In this document: in pieces, positions 26,292 through 35,799 of the stretch
Position numbering within the stretch: the first letter of the stretch is position 1
Layout: every line of letters begins with the position of its first letter
DNA from: Pontiella desulfatans
Lineage (GTDB): Bacteria; Verrucomicrobiota; Kiritimatiellia; Kiritimatiellales; Pontiellaceae
Assembly (NCBI RefSeq): GCF_900890425.1
Contig: NZ_CAAHFG010000001.1
Coordinates: 2,046,001-2,110,000, forward strand
Length of the DNA stretch: 64,000 bases
Reading direction: 5' to 3'
Notes under the pieces: generated by a model
Told to the model about the DNA's origin: nothing
The model's input: only the letters and a program-made list of their open reading frames with translations
Databases searched by the model: none
Position numbers and translations under genes: made by a program

Positions 26292-27542
26292 TCAGCATCT
26301 CATTTCTGGGCATCCTTCGTTTTCTTCGCAAAAAAAGAGATTAGTCTTATTGTTGGTATACTTGGACCACGGGGCATTGACGGTGGGCAGGCTGTTTTTC
26401 AGCTCGGCCTTGATGGTTGCATATTCCGGATTCGCCGCAAGATTTTTCCATTCGTTAGGATCGAGCGGATCAAGCGTGATCAGCCCGGTGTAACTCGATT
26501 CGCGATCGTAGAGCGCCGATCCGGCGTAGGCCACTTCGCGGTCGTGCCACTGTTTTCCATCCCACGAAGCGATGCGATAGCGATGATCTTCATTTGTTTT
26601 ATGAACCGAATAGCCGATATGCGGAAAACCATTTTTATCCGTCACCATCGAGCTGGTCCACGCGCCGTCCGGGACGCTGGTGTCTGGAGCGCCCTTGACT
26701 CTTTGCTTCGTCTCTCCAGTGCCTTTATAGACAAGCTCCGCCTCGCTCGGACGCAACGGGCCGTCTTTCTTCAGATCTTTGATTAGCGTTCCGTCCGCCT
26801 TCCAGAATTTGCCGTTGCGGAATTCCGCATAATAAAGGCTGTTACCAACCACGCGCGGATGACCATCGGTAAAGCTGATATAGACGGTATCGGTTTCATT
26901 CCCCGCATACCGGCAATACGGGCGATGCGTTCCATTCAGCTCGCTGGCAATAAAATGAGTCTCTTCACCCCATGTCTTTCCGCCATCGGTCGAGGTGACA
27001 AACGTCGGGTTGAATTCAATGCCACGGAAAAAGTTGTAAAGCTTTCCCTCGTTCTTCATCTCATAGAGGTTGGCATAGGTCGCCCGCGCCTGGGTGTCAT
27101 AGGTCATTTCCTCGCCCCACTTCAGCGGATTGTTCGGCTCCGAAAGGCGGGAGTAAAACACAGGTTCCTGATGGTGCTTAGCATACACCGAAAGAATGCG
27201 GTTGTCGGGACGCACATAAAATACGGGCGAGTTATGGTCATCGCGTTTAAAATTATCCTGCAGCAACGCCGTGCCGAGCGGCTTGTTTGCGTCGAGGTTA
27301 TAAACGCCAACATGGGCTGCGCCCGATCCATTCCCCTGTACCGCGCCAATGATCAGCTTGCCATCGTTCACGATAACGCGAGGATCTTCGAACCAGCAGT
27401 AACCGCTCTCCTCCATAAAGACGTTAAAGTTATGCGGATCACCCGCACGGTTATATTCTGCTGCATCGCCTTCTGCTGCCCAGGCTCCAAATGCCGTAAA
27501 CAGCAACATACATTCTATAACCCATTTCTTCATTGCTTTCAT
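26292..27542 (-). CDS. Chimeric BNR_4 propeller with a sulfatase-derived C-terminus
   Basis: A 416-residue product. A signal peptide (ending AFGAWA) and residues about 30-360 are a BNR_4-like propeller (GYCWFEDPRVIVNDGKLIIG, HHQEPVFYSRLS, SSYTGLITLDPLDPN). From about residue 364 the sequence becomes EWKNLAANPEYATIKAELKN, then LPTVNAPWSKY, a pattern typical of the last 40 residues of iduronate-2-sulfatase-like sulfatases, not of propellers. The switch falls at DPN-EW, near 26453. A run of seven T (coding strand, near 26330) shifts the last residues; with six it would read NLFFAKKTKDAQK then stop at 26300. The start overlaps the upstream sulfatase stop (ATGA). Probably a fusion by deletion; propeller function is doubtful. 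Confidence 0.75.
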   Translation of the reverse strand: MKAMKKWVIECMLLFTAFGAWAAEGDAAEYNRAGDPHNFNVFMEESGYCWFEDPRVIVNDGKLIIGAVQGNGSGAAHVGVYNLDANKPLGTALLQDNFKRDDHNSPVFYVRPDNRILSVYAKHHQEPVFYSRLSEPNNPLKWGEEMTYDTQARATYANLYEMKNEGKLYNFFRGIEFNPTFVTSTDGGKTWGEETHFIASELNGTHRPYCRYAGNETDTVYISFTDGHPRVVGNSLYYAEFRNGKFWKADGTLIKDLKKDGPLRPSEAELVYKGTGETKQRVKGAPDTSVPDGAWTSSMVTDKNGFPHIGYSVHKTNEDHRYRIASWDGKQWHDREVAYAGSALYDRESSYTGLITLDPLDPNEWKNLAANPEYATIKAELKNSLPTVNAPWSKYTNNKTNLFFCEENEGCPEMRC

Positions 27543-29035
27543 TCGATGCCTTTGCCGCTGGGGTTAGGCTTCAGTGGATTTTCTTTAAGCCAGGCTTCCA
27601 TTTCTTCATTGGTTTTAAACCGAATGGGATCAGGAAAATCGGCCGCCTCTTTTTCGTACAGTTCTTTCATATATTTGAACTTTTCGGGATGTTTCTTAGA
27701 CAATCCTTCGTCCTCAGCGATGTTATTCTGAATATCATAAAGCTCGTTTACTTTATTACGCTTATCGAAGGTATGCTTAAAGTCACCTGCTCGGATTGCA
27801 TAGGCATCCCGGTCTGTCCTTCGAAACAATAAGTGCGAATGCGGTTGACCTGATTTTTCACCGGTTAAATAGGGCATCAGATTGACGCCATCAATAATCC
27901 GATCCTGTGGAACCTGTGCGCCGGCCAAATTCACCGTAGTCGTGAATATATCCATCGAGGATACAATGGTTTTTTCATCAACCGTATTACCCGGTAAGAC
28001 GCCCGGCCAGCTCATAACGTATGGCACTCGAACGCCGCCATCAAAAATCGAGCCTTTTCCACTTCTCAAGGGCTTGTTTATAGCCCCTAAATCAATGGGT
28101 CTATTAGGGTGCTCAGGGCCACCACAAAGGGATCCCCCATTATCAGCCAGAAAAAAGATGAGCGTATTTTCACGTAAATTATGTTCCTCAAGCGTCTGAA
28201 CAATATGACCAACGGCATCGTCCATGCCCAAAATCATCGCCGTGTAAATCAGTCGCAGAATTTCTTTGTCTGTCTCAAGCGTAATTTTTTCGAACGAATA
28301 CTTATTTTGGTAATCGGGTCGTTTCTTTAAGCGCTCGAAGACCTCTTTCCACTGGGGTCTTGCCTCTACCACTCGTAGTAAATAGGATTCCCATGTCTCA
28401 AAGGGGGAATGCGGGGCCTTGAAGCCTGCATAAAGAAAGAAGGGCTTATCTTTATTTTGAGCAATAAAATCTGCCGAAAGATTTCCAATGGCAGGGTCGA
28501 AATAAGGTTCTTCGGGAATGGGACTGTTTTTATAGGCAGAGGCTATCCATTCAGGACTGCTGAAATACGATGCAGCAGCAGCCCACTCTTCGTCAAAGCC
28601 TCGTCCCTTGGGGCTCAGGTCGAGCTTGCCTTGGCGTTTCCCTATATGCCATTTACCAAACATGGCGGTGACATAATCGTTCGGCAGCGCCCTCGGAACA
28701 AGTATTTCACGCTCCGGCGGACCGGAATTGCCCGGCAGATTACCATTATCTTCCTGTCCCCACCGTGCCGAATTTCGACCCGTTAAAAGTGAGCCTCGGG
28801 ATGGACCGCACGTCGCCACCGGTACATACCCATTTTTAAAGATAATGCCCGACTGAGCCAGCTTATCAATATTTGGAGTGTAGACATCTGCGGAGGCCTC
28901 ATAATTCTGAAACCCGACATCGGCATAGCCAAGATCATCCGCTAAAAGCACAATCACATTTGGCTTCGCAGCGTGGGTGTGAGAACAAGCTGCAAATGTG
29001 CAAAGCAGAAAAATACAAAACTTAATTTTATTCAT
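27539..29035 (-). CDS. Type I sulfatase, secreted
   Basis: A 498-residue protein from the ATG at 29035, chosen for AAAGGA eight bases upstream and a direct signal peptide (ending CSHTHA). Formylglycine site C76 in TCGPSRGSLLTGR; metal ligands in LLADDLGY and FLADNGG; FGKWHIG gives the active-site Lys and His. It hydrolyses sulfate esters of a polysaccharide or its oligomers; the position is unknown. It appears AT-richer than its neighbours by eye (AAA/TTT-rich codons), suggesting separate acquisition. Its stop overlaps the chimeric BNR_4 gene by four bases, and it is 72 bases downstream of the next sulfatase. Confidence 0.9.
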   Translation of the reverse strand: MNKIKFCIFLLCTFAACSHTHAAKPNVIVLLADDLGYADVGFQNYEASADVYTPNIDKLAQSGIIFKNGYVPVATCGPSRGSLLTGRNSARWGQEDNGNLPGNSGPPEREILVPRALPNDYVTAMFGKWHIGKRQGKLDLSPKGRGFDEEWAAAASYFSSPEWIASAYKNSPIPEEPYFDPAIGNLSADFIAQNKDKPFFLYAGFKAPHSPFETWESYLLRVVEARPQWKEVFERLKKRPDYQNKYSFEKITLETDKEILRLIYTAMILGMDDAVGHIVQTLEEHNLRENTLIFFLADNGGSLCGGPEHPNRPIDLGAINKPLRSGKGSIFDGGVRVPYVMSWPGVLPGNTVDEKTIVSSMDIFTTTVNLAGAQVPQDRIIDGVNLMPYLTGEKSGQPHSHLLFRRTDRDAYAIRAGDFKHTFDKRNKVNELYDIQNNIAEDEGLSKKHPEKFKYMKELYEKEAADFPDPIRFKTNEEMEAWLKENPLKPNPSGKGIE

Positions 29036-29107
29036 GGTGTTCATCCTTTCATTTTCAATTTTAATTTCATCCATGCTCAGAATTCCTGACCGTCAGCTCC
29101 TGCAGCA

Positions 29108-31651
29108 CTAATCAACGGTGCGGCGTTCGGGCCAGATTTCCAATGCATCGTCAATAATTCGCATCGAATACTCGTAACCATGTCTGGTTTGTCCGCCCCG
29201 CTTAACCCCTGCTTCAGCTTCCTGCTGAAACCGGGTCCAGTCAGCTTGGGTGAGGTTTTTATCCGTGTGGGAGTACTGCAATGCGTTAACCGCCATTAAG
29301 TAGCTATACCCATTCCGCACCTCCGGATTGATCTCTTTCATGATCGCCTTATACGCTGCAGCCGAATCGCCGCACCACGCAAGGGCCTGTGCCGCCATAA
29401 TCCGGTTTGCCGCAAAGGCGTCGTTCTTAATCATCGCCTCTAAGGATTTTTCGGCCTCCGCACTTTTGATGCGATTTAAGAAAAGGGCATAGGCTCCCCA
29501 ATAACGAACAGCCGGCACGTTGTCTTTCGTATAGTTTAGATATAGGGTCTGATCGTTGGTGCGCCGGCTGCTCGCAGACTTGGCCGCCTTCAGAACTTTT
29601 TCAATCGGATAGTCTTTGCTTTGGCCATATTCATAGAGCGTTGCGTACTTTTTTCCATCTCCCGTTAAGTCGAAGAGCATCGATTCAGGAACCAGCCCGA
29701 GGTCGCGGGTGCGAATCATCCAGGCATCCAAATCGGCATCGAGGGCGGCGAGTTTCTCTTTCAATGCTGGGTCATTAGCGATGCTGTGAACCTGATCCGG
29801 GTCCGCCGTCATATCAAAGAGTTCAACTGTGGCTTTCGGTTTATAGAACTGAGAATGAATGGGCCCCGCCGCTTCGGGGTTGCCCTCATACCACGCTTCC
29901 CAGGCTCGCCAGTTCTGCTGCGTCTGGAGTCCAAAACGGAAGTCGCGCCCTCGAGGTTTATGCGGATAAAAATTCCGGATCAAATAATGTTCTCCATCCG
30001 TAACCGCTCGGGAAACATCGAAGCGTTCTGTCTGCCGGTCGCGGTAGCAATGCATCGTTTTCGGCGCGGGCACTTTGTCCGGCCCAAGGAAAATACGACC
30101 CTGCATGATTTCCGGCACCTCGATGCCGCAGATATTCAGCAGCGTTTTGGGCAGATCGACAAACTCGACAAACTCATCATTTTCAGAACCCGGCAGCCCC
30201 GGCGCAAGATGTTTCCACTTTTCCGGAATGCGGACTATCAGCGGGACCTGTGTACCTCCGTTATAAATATAATGCTTCGAACGCGAAAGCATGCCGCCGT
30301 GGTCCGAATTAAAAATGATAATCGTATCGTCAAACAGCCCTGCATCGATCACTTCCTGGATCAGCTTGCCCTGGGAACTGTCCATCGCCGTCATCAGGTC
30401 GTGCAACCGCGCCCAATCATCCCGAATGTCCGGCAGGTCCGGATGATAGGCCGGCAAACGAATGTCTGCGGGGTTAATCCGTGATTCGGCCGGAATCCGT
30501 CCTTGCTTGACTAGATTGTCAATTTGATTCATCCGACTCTCGTGGGTAATTTGCTCATTGAACACGGCAAAGAAGGGTTTCCCTTTTGGCCTTTGTTTCC
30601 AATGAGCTTTATCGCTGCATTGATCCCATAGAAGTTTTTTCATGGGCCCGGTGTCATAGCTCGAATTATAATCGGTCTTCTTATTATTCGTGCAGTAGTA
30701 GCCCGCCTCTCTGAAAAGAGCCGGATAGGCCGGAATAGCCGCAGGCAGGGTTGTTGCACCCCGAATTCCCTGCGTGCCCAGCGTTGTGGAATACATTCCG
30801 GTAAGCAGGGAAGAACGCGCGGGACTGCACACCGTGGTCGCAGCATATGCCCGCGTAAAGAGAACCCCGTGTTCGGCAAGTTTATCCAGGTTTGGTGTTT
30901 GTGCCTGTTCAAAACCGTAACACCCGAGGTATGGGCTGATATCTTCACAGGTAAGCCAAAGAATATTCGGACGTTCCTGGCCTGAAACCGGATTCGGCAC
31001 ATCGCGCTCTTCCCAGGCGGTCTGCGTTTTTTTGACGTTGATCGTCGGCTCTATTTTCTGACCGGTAGGTGCACCAACAGCAAGCCCTTCATACCACGTA
31101 CGCTCACTTGCGCCTTCGCCCTGTGCATCATCAACATAAACTGAGATCGTTCCCTTCGCATCGGCTTTCGCATCACCAATCAAACCCAGATATTCGCTCA
31201 GTGCCGGACTTTTATTGGCCCCCAGCTCGGTGATGCGTCCCTCCGGTTCCGTCGGCGTGAATTGCATAAACCCATACGCATCGAACCCAGCGCGAACCCG
31301 CCAGGAAAATTTCGGATTCGAAATATAGCAAACATAGACCCCGTAAGTTTGGCCCGGCTTGAGTCCCGAGACTGTCGTCTTAAGAACCGGTGCATCGCAG
31401 GAAATCCGTTCGTAGAGGTTTTTGTTTTGGTGTTGGTTAAAGCCTTTTCCCGGACGATTGCGCCATAACCCAACCGGTTTAGCTTCGTCTGAAGCGAACG
31501 TTTCCTTTTTATCCGTCGACCGAACCGTATTCGATTCGTCGGCATCCACAAAAAGAATTGATCCTTCTGCGGGCGTTTCAGCGGAAGCGCAATGCTGCGC
31601 AAATCCAATCCCAGCAAACAGCACCATCCATTGTATCATCCACTTCTTCAT
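29108..31651 (-). CDS. Multidomain sulfatase with N-terminal accessory domain and C-terminal helical repeats
   Basis: About 847 residues from the ATG at 31651 (signal peptide ending HCASA); the longer frame start has no ribosome site. Residues about 28-200 form an extra beta-rich domain (SILFVDADESN, GLKPGQTYGVYVCYI) of unknown, possibly carbohydrate-binding, function. The sulfatase domain starts at about 228 (RPNILWLTCEDISPY), with C275 in VCSPARSSLLTG and SDHGG for the metal site. LTCEDIS for the usual ADD is typical of the N-sulfoglucosamine sulfohydrolase-like group. The last 150 residues look like HEAT-type helices (VRYWGAYALFL, AANRIMAAQALAW). The sulfatase-plus-HEAT layout is shared with 58343-60235, which lacks the N-terminal domain. 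Confidence 0.85.
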   Translation of the reverse strand: MKKWMIQWMVLFAGIGFAQHCASAETPAEGSILFVDADESNTVRSTDKKETFASDEAKPVGLWRNRPGKGFNQHQNKNLYERISCDAPVLKTTVSGLKPGQTYGVYVCYISNPKFSWRVRAGFDAYGFMQFTPTEPEGRITELGANKSPALSEYLGLIGDAKADAKGTISVYVDDAQGEGASERTWYEGLAVGAPTGQKIEPTINVKKTQTAWEERDVPNPVSGQERPNILWLTCEDISPYLGCYGFEQAQTPNLDKLAEHGVLFTRAYAATTVCSPARSSLLTGMYSTTLGTQGIRGATTLPAAIPAYPALFREAGYYCTNNKKTDYNSSYDTGPMKKLLWDQCSDKAHWKQRPKGKPFFAVFNEQITHESRMNQIDNLVKQGRIPAESRINPADIRLPAYHPDLPDIRDDWARLHDLMTAMDSSQGKLIQEVIDAGLFDDTIIIFNSDHGGMLSRSKHYIYNGGTQVPLIVRIPEKWKHLAPGLPGSENDEFVEFVDLPKTLLNICGIEVPEIMQGRIFLGPDKVPAPKTMHCYRDRQTERFDVSRAVTDGEHYLIRNFYPHKPRGRDFRFGLQTQQNWRAWEAWYEGNPEAAGPIHSQFYKPKATVELFDMTADPDQVHSIANDPALKEKLAALDADLDAWMIRTRDLGLVPESMLFDLTGDGKKYATLYEYGQSKDYPIEKVLKAAKSASSRRTNDQTLYLNYTKDNVPAVRYWGAYALFLNRIKSAEAEKSLEAMIKNDAFAANRIMAAQALAWCGDSAAAYKAIMKEINPEVRNGYSYLMAVNALQYSHTDKNLTQADWTRFQQEAEAGVKRGGQTRHGYEYSMRIIDDALEIWPERRTVD

Positions 31652-31746
31652 ATATTGTTTCTCTCTATTTAAATTCAATCCAGGTGTTATTGGCGAACCC
31701 CACAAAACAGGTGCCGCCTGTCACACCATTCGTTACAGCATGGACA

Positions 31747-34700
31747 TCAGTCTATGGCTTCCAATCTAATCAAAAAGACCGCATCCTTAGCCGGAATTTG
31801 AATTTGAGCACCTGAAGGAAGGCCGGTATTGACCGTATCATCCTGGTTTGGATGCGCCTCCAGATGCTGCAGGCTCATTCCCGGCAGCAGGGCTGCCGCA
31901 TCGAACGTAAATGGATCGAGCGACGGATTAGCAATCACCACCCCGTTTTCAAAGACCCGGTAACAGATATCAGGAAGGGCATGGGCGGTCACCGAATGCA
32001 GCGTGAGCCGCTCCGACGATTCAATCTCGGCACTCAACTGAGCGGTATTGAGGTCTTTGAAATAAAACCCGCCTTCGAACGGTTTGGTACCGGCCCAGCT
32101 CATGACGACCTTGTTACTCACCGGTTCCATCAGTTCAAACAACCGGTTTCGGGTTGCGGGATAGCCCGCTATCGGATCCGCGGATAACGTGATAAAGATC
32201 GTGAGATCCTCACCCTGCAGATGACCGGGGACATCGAGCGTGAATGTGATGTCGCCACTGCTTTCCGTCAATTCCAGTCCTGTCGGCCCGTCCACCTTCG
32301 TTGCTGATGTGGTGATCAGCGATGAAACAGCCAGCCCCTGAAACAGATTGGGCTGTTGCTGGGCGAGGTGCTGCACCGGGCCGAGCGGACGCCCCAGCCA
32401 GTTCCACTGATTCAGTTCGCCAGCCCGGAATTCATCCCATTCATGGATATTAAATCCGTCACGAGGCTCACCGGCGGAACTAATGGCCGTATCGGTGAGA
32501 ACCGCAGCGGCGTAGCCCAGCCGATGCGTGTTCGGCAGGAAAACCTCCGGGTCGTACTTGATAAAGTTGAATGCGGGGGGATAGCAATTTTCCAACCAGA
32601 ACGTATGCCGGTTCATTCCCTCGCTCCACTCATCGATCTCATCGTCGCCGAAATTGGGAAACCGCTCGCTTTCAATCCCGTTCAAAATGTTAAATCCGCG
32701 CTGCTTACTGCTGCTATGGCCATCGGCCATAATCAGCTTACCGGGACCCATAATTTCACGCAGCCGGGCCAGAAACTGGATGACCCCCACGCCGTACGTA
32801 TTGATGCCATCCACATCGACCGTATCTTTAACACCGTCCCCGTCAAAATCCTTCTTGCGTCCATCACCGCCAGTCGCCCCTCGATCATCGACCAGGACAT
32901 CGAATTCGATCCCGTCGATGAGTTCGAGCTGCCCGCCCGGCAGAAAGCGGTTGCCGAGATCTTCTGCCAGCACTTCCCAAAGCAGCTTGCCGTTGCTGTC
33001 GGGCGGAGGTTTCAGCGTGTGGTTGTATGCCCAGAGAATCTGGCCATCACTCCACGGGCCTTCGTAGTCGTGGGCCGCCAGATAGGCCTGGTTGGAAGGA
33101 AAAGCCAGCGGTGTGGAGCCAAAGGCTCCGCGCTCAACGGTGATGGTGGAGTTGCCGGCGTCGATCGACAGTAGAATGGTCTCCTCATGGACAGTCCAGT
33201 CGGGTAACCCCTCCGCATCAAGCGCGCAAATGGTAATATTGTCTGTGCCCTCATTGTCCCGGCCAATATTCGTTAGAAAGCATGTGGTGTCTTCGACTTC
33301 GATCACCGAAACCGTTTCCGCACTGCTGATGGCATCCAGCGAGTTGCAACCGACATAGTGAACGAACAACTGCGGCGCAAATGCTTCGCGGTCAAAGCGG
33401 GGATCGCGTGCGTTGCCATTAAAGTGCAGCAAGGCCAGTTGGTTTGTATAGTCCTGCTTGAACTGCACATAATGCGGAAGCGAATTGGTCGTTCGTCCAT
33501 AGATTTCTTCGTCGAGCATTTTGCCGAGCATCCCGTCGAGATAACCGTATCTCGTGGCCCACGTATCGTAATCTACACTGCCCACCTTCCCCTCGGTGTA
33601 GCGAAAATACATCCCGAGCGGGTAGCCCTGGGTAAAAATGTCCAGATTGGCAAGCGGGGCCGGAATCGCAGCAACCGCATCGGCGGTAATGCGGGCATAT
33701 CGCTGGTCGTGCTGATCGGCCGGAACGCGGTATACGACCGCATCCAATCCGGCTTCGAAGCCGTCGTCAACCGTTTCAACATACTGAGCCCCCGCCTGTA
33801 GCCAAGATGCCTCGAGCAATGTCCCCGAAACCTCCAGCCGATAGTCGATCCCGCTGTTCACGCCGGGACGGTACGGATGCTTGAAATACAACCACGTGGC
33901 CCCGCCGGCCTCCGCCGCCCAGGACTCGACCGGGTAACCGGAGTTTGCGGCATTGGTTGGATTACCGCCCTGGGCAAACTCTTTAAGATTAGAGGCCCCG
34001 TCCCCGTCGTCGTCGGCGTACGGCCCACCGCTCAATGGAAAAGAAAAGGCCCATTCCTGATAGCCGGAGCCGGCTCCGTCATGGACTCCCGCCACCATCC
34101 GGAACTCCTCCATCTTCAGGTTGACCTGGTTGTTTTGGGAGGTCATTTCGAGGTATATGCCAACACCCCGGATATCCATTAAGCTGCGCGAATCGAACGA
34201 TCCGATGGCGTAGCTGCCATCCGTTGAAACGGGCGCCCAGCGGACAGACGTCGGAGCATTTAACGTATGCGTGCCCGTACCCGGAAACGTGCTTTCGGAA
34301 ACATACCAGGTGCCGCCATCCTGAACGGCAAAACGGGTGGTACCATTAAAGGCTGAAAATGAAACGGTCATGGAAGATTCCGCGTCAAACACAACCTGTT
34401 TGCTGTCCATCCCGTTGAGGAAACCGGCCTGATTCCAGAGCAGCATCCCTTCCATCGAATGCGGCGGGTTGCCCGAATTGATCTGGAGCTGTAGCCGTTC
34501 GTTTGCCCGGTCGATTACAAATTTTGGATTATAATTGGTGCTCGTCCCCCACCCGGCCTTCATTCCGCCAAATACCACCGCATTGGTATTGCCGCTTACA
34601 GGAAGACTGCCCCCATCGAGCAAAGGAACGGTATCTGAAAAGTTCCACGTGTCGCCAAAATCAGTGTGACTATCGGCGGCCCGGGCCGGTATTACCCCGG

Positions 34701-34806
34701 CATTTGCATCCAGTGCGAAATCGACGGCGACGGTCGCCGCCTGCGTTGCAACGGACATCCCGGCCAGCACGCCCAACCATAGGATGCTGAAACTCCCCTT
34801 TGTCAC
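31747..34806 (-). CDS. Large secreted protein with TIM-barrel-like region, unknown
   Basis: The frame is open to 35031, but that part overlaps the upstream gene out of frame. The GTG at 34806 is chosen: TGAGG lies eight bases upstream, the upstream stop is 10 bases away, and it opens a signal peptide (VTKGSFSILWLGVLAG, ending ATQA). About 1019 residues. First comes a beta-sandwich of about 210 residues, then the YQEWAFSFPL...DDDGDGASNLKEFAQGGNP domain (also C-terminal at 15604), then a region with VHYVGCN, FDVLVDDRGATGG, DFDGDGVKDTVDVDG (calcium-like loops), KLIMADGHSSS and FWLENCYPP. This suggests a glycoside-hydrolase-like barrel. A beta-sandwich ends the protein. I cannot name the family. 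Confidence 0.65.
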   Translation of the reverse strand: MTKGSFSILWLGVLAGMSVATQAATVAVDFALDANAGVIPARAADSHTDFGDTWNFSDTVPLLDGGSLPVSGNTNAVVFGGMKAGWGTSTNYNPKFVIDRANERLQLQINSGNPPHSMEGMLLWNQAGFLNGMDSKQVVFDAESSMTVSFSAFNGTTRFAVQDGGTWYVSESTFPGTGTHTLNAPTSVRWAPVSTDGSYAIGSFDSRSLMDIRGVGIYLEMTSQNNQVNLKMEEFRMVAGVHDGAGSGYQEWAFSFPLSGGPYADDDGDGASNLKEFAQGGNPTNAANSGYPVESWAAEAGGATWLYFKHPYRPGVNSGIDYRLEVSGTLLEASWLQAGAQYVETVDDGFEAGLDAVVYRVPADQHDQRYARITADAVAAIPAPLANLDIFTQGYPLGMYFRYTEGKVGSVDYDTWATRYGYLDGMLGKMLDEEIYGRTTNSLPHYVQFKQDYTNQLALLHFNGNARDPRFDREAFAPQLFVHYVGCNSLDAISSAETVSVIEVEDTTCFLTNIGRDNEGTDNITICALDAEGLPDWTVHEETILLSIDAGNSTITVERGAFGSTPLAFPSNQAYLAAHDYEGPWSDGQILWAYNHTLKPPPDSNGKLLWEVLAEDLGNRFLPGGQLELIDGIEFDVLVDDRGATGGDGRKKDFDGDGVKDTVDVDGINTYGVGVIQFLARLREIMGPGKLIMADGHSSSKQRGFNILNGIESERFPNFGDDEIDEWSEGMNRHTFWLENCYPPAFNFIKYDPEVFLPNTHRLGYAAAVLTDTAISSAGEPRDGFNIHEWDEFRAGELNQWNWLGRPLGPVQHLAQQQPNLFQGLAVSSLITTSATKVDGPTGLELTESSGDITFTLDVPGHLQGEDLTIFITLSADPIAGYPATRNRLFELMEPVSNKVVMSWAGTKPFEGGFYFKDLNTAQLSAEIESSERLTLHSVTAHALPDICYRVFENGVVIANPSLDPFTFDAAALLPGMSLQHLEAHPNQDDTVNTGLPSGAQIQIPAKDAVFLIRLEAID

Positions 34807-34816
34807 CTCATATGCC

Positions 34817-35611
34817 TCAGGACAATTCAGAGAGCGCCCAGTTAACGGACTGCATCGTGATGAGCTGCACACGGCCGGACTGGTCGACGAGGTAATGGGT
34901 CGGAACACTGCCCCACCCGGTGTGCGCATAGCTGTCCAGCACGGTGGTGCCGCCCGCGACGGGAATTTCAATTTCCCCGGCATAACGAACCGTTTGATCC
35001 CGCCGCAGCGTACACTCATCCAGCAGATCAAACTGCAACGGGGTCTCTTTCAGCTTGCCGGAGGCGATCAGCGGCAGGAGCGAATGACGAGCAATCAGCA
35101 GCTTTCCGGTCGGATAACTGCTCTTCGACGATTTTGTTTCAACGCTCATGATCTTACCATTCCAACTTCCCTGCTCCACAAGCCGCGCTTCCGGATGGTC
35201 GACGATGGATGATTCAAGGATCCAGCTTTTTGCGGTATGATGTTCACCATTAAATCTCAGGTCGGTTTTGACTGTGTTATTGATGCCGTCCTTTCTTTCC
35301 CGCGTTTCCAAGATTTTGCAGGTATTGCCCTTGAACGCGAGCTTGAGCGACCCGGTCTCCGTATTCACGGCGACCCCACCCGCCTGCCCGTATTGCCGAA
35401 TCATCCGGTAGGTTGCCGAAAAATCGCGGTTCATGGCTCCGCCTGTCAGCGGTCTGAATTCCGGGAGAAAACCCGTGATCGGTTCGATGGCGGAAGGTTC
35501 CACAAAACGGTTATCTCCACCCCAGGACGAGGGGCGCGCAAGCAGCGGCAAACCGCCCTGAGCCGCCAGCGCGGTGATGGTTGCTAATTGGATATGCTTT
35601 CTGCGGTTCAT
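34817..35611 (-). CDS. Probable Tat-exported protein, unknown function
   Basis: 264 residues from the ATG at 35611 (AAAGGA six bases upstream). MNRRKHIQLATITALAAQGG looks like a twin-arginine signal (RRKHI). The rest is a beta-rich domain with LRFNGEHHTAKSWILESSIV, LLPLIASGKLKETPLQFDLL and DSYAHTGWGSVPTHYLVDQS. I do not recognise the family, but a decayed second copy lies at 49399-49793, so it recurs in this genome. It precedes the gene at 34806 by 10 bases and is probably translationally coupled to it; that gene may be its partner. A role in sensing or modifying polysaccharide is guesswork. Confidence 0.65.
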   Translation of the reverse strand: MNRRKHIQLATITALAAQGGLPLLARPSSWGGDNRFVEPSAIEPITGFLPEFRPLTGGAMNRDFSATYRMIRQYGQAGGVAVNTETGSLKLAFKGNTCKILETRERKDGINNTVKTDLRFNGEHHTAKSWILESSIVDHPEARLVEQGSWNGKIMSVETKSSKSSYPTGKLLIARHSLLPLIASGKLKETPLQFDLLDECTLRRDQTVRYAGEIEIPVAGGTTVLDSYAHTGWGSVPTHYLVDQSGRVQLITMQSVNWALSELS

Positions 35612-35698
35612 TTTCATTCCTTTCTGGATGCCATCAATTCCCACCAACCAACAGCCGTGTTCTCTTCACGGAACACACAGAAGCTGAGCAGGAAAATA

Positions 35699-35772
35699 TT
35701 GGCAAAATAATGCGTGGCAAAATAATCAGGAATGCATCTGAAAAGATAATTTTGCCATCCATCATTTTGCCT
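35699..35772. repeat. GGCAAAATAAT direct and inverted repeats
   Basis: TGGCAAAATAAT occurs twice (35700-35711 and 35715-35726) and its inverse twice (ATTTTGCCA at 35750-35758, CATTTTGCC at 35763-35771), so the segment can fold into a long AT-rich stem-loop. It fills the 188-base gap between the genes at 35611 and 35800. TGCCTATCC at 35768-35776 recalls the left half of the element at 48814, but the rest does not match. Confidence 0.5.
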
Positions 35773-35799
35773 ATCCTTTTTATCTGTTTACGGTTCGGG

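Noticed and set aside
31747-35031. Longer start (35031) for the large protein at 31747
   Set aside because: The extra 75 residues overlap the upstream Tat-protein gene in another frame and have shadow-like composition. The GTG at 34806 has a ribosome site and opens a signal peptide.
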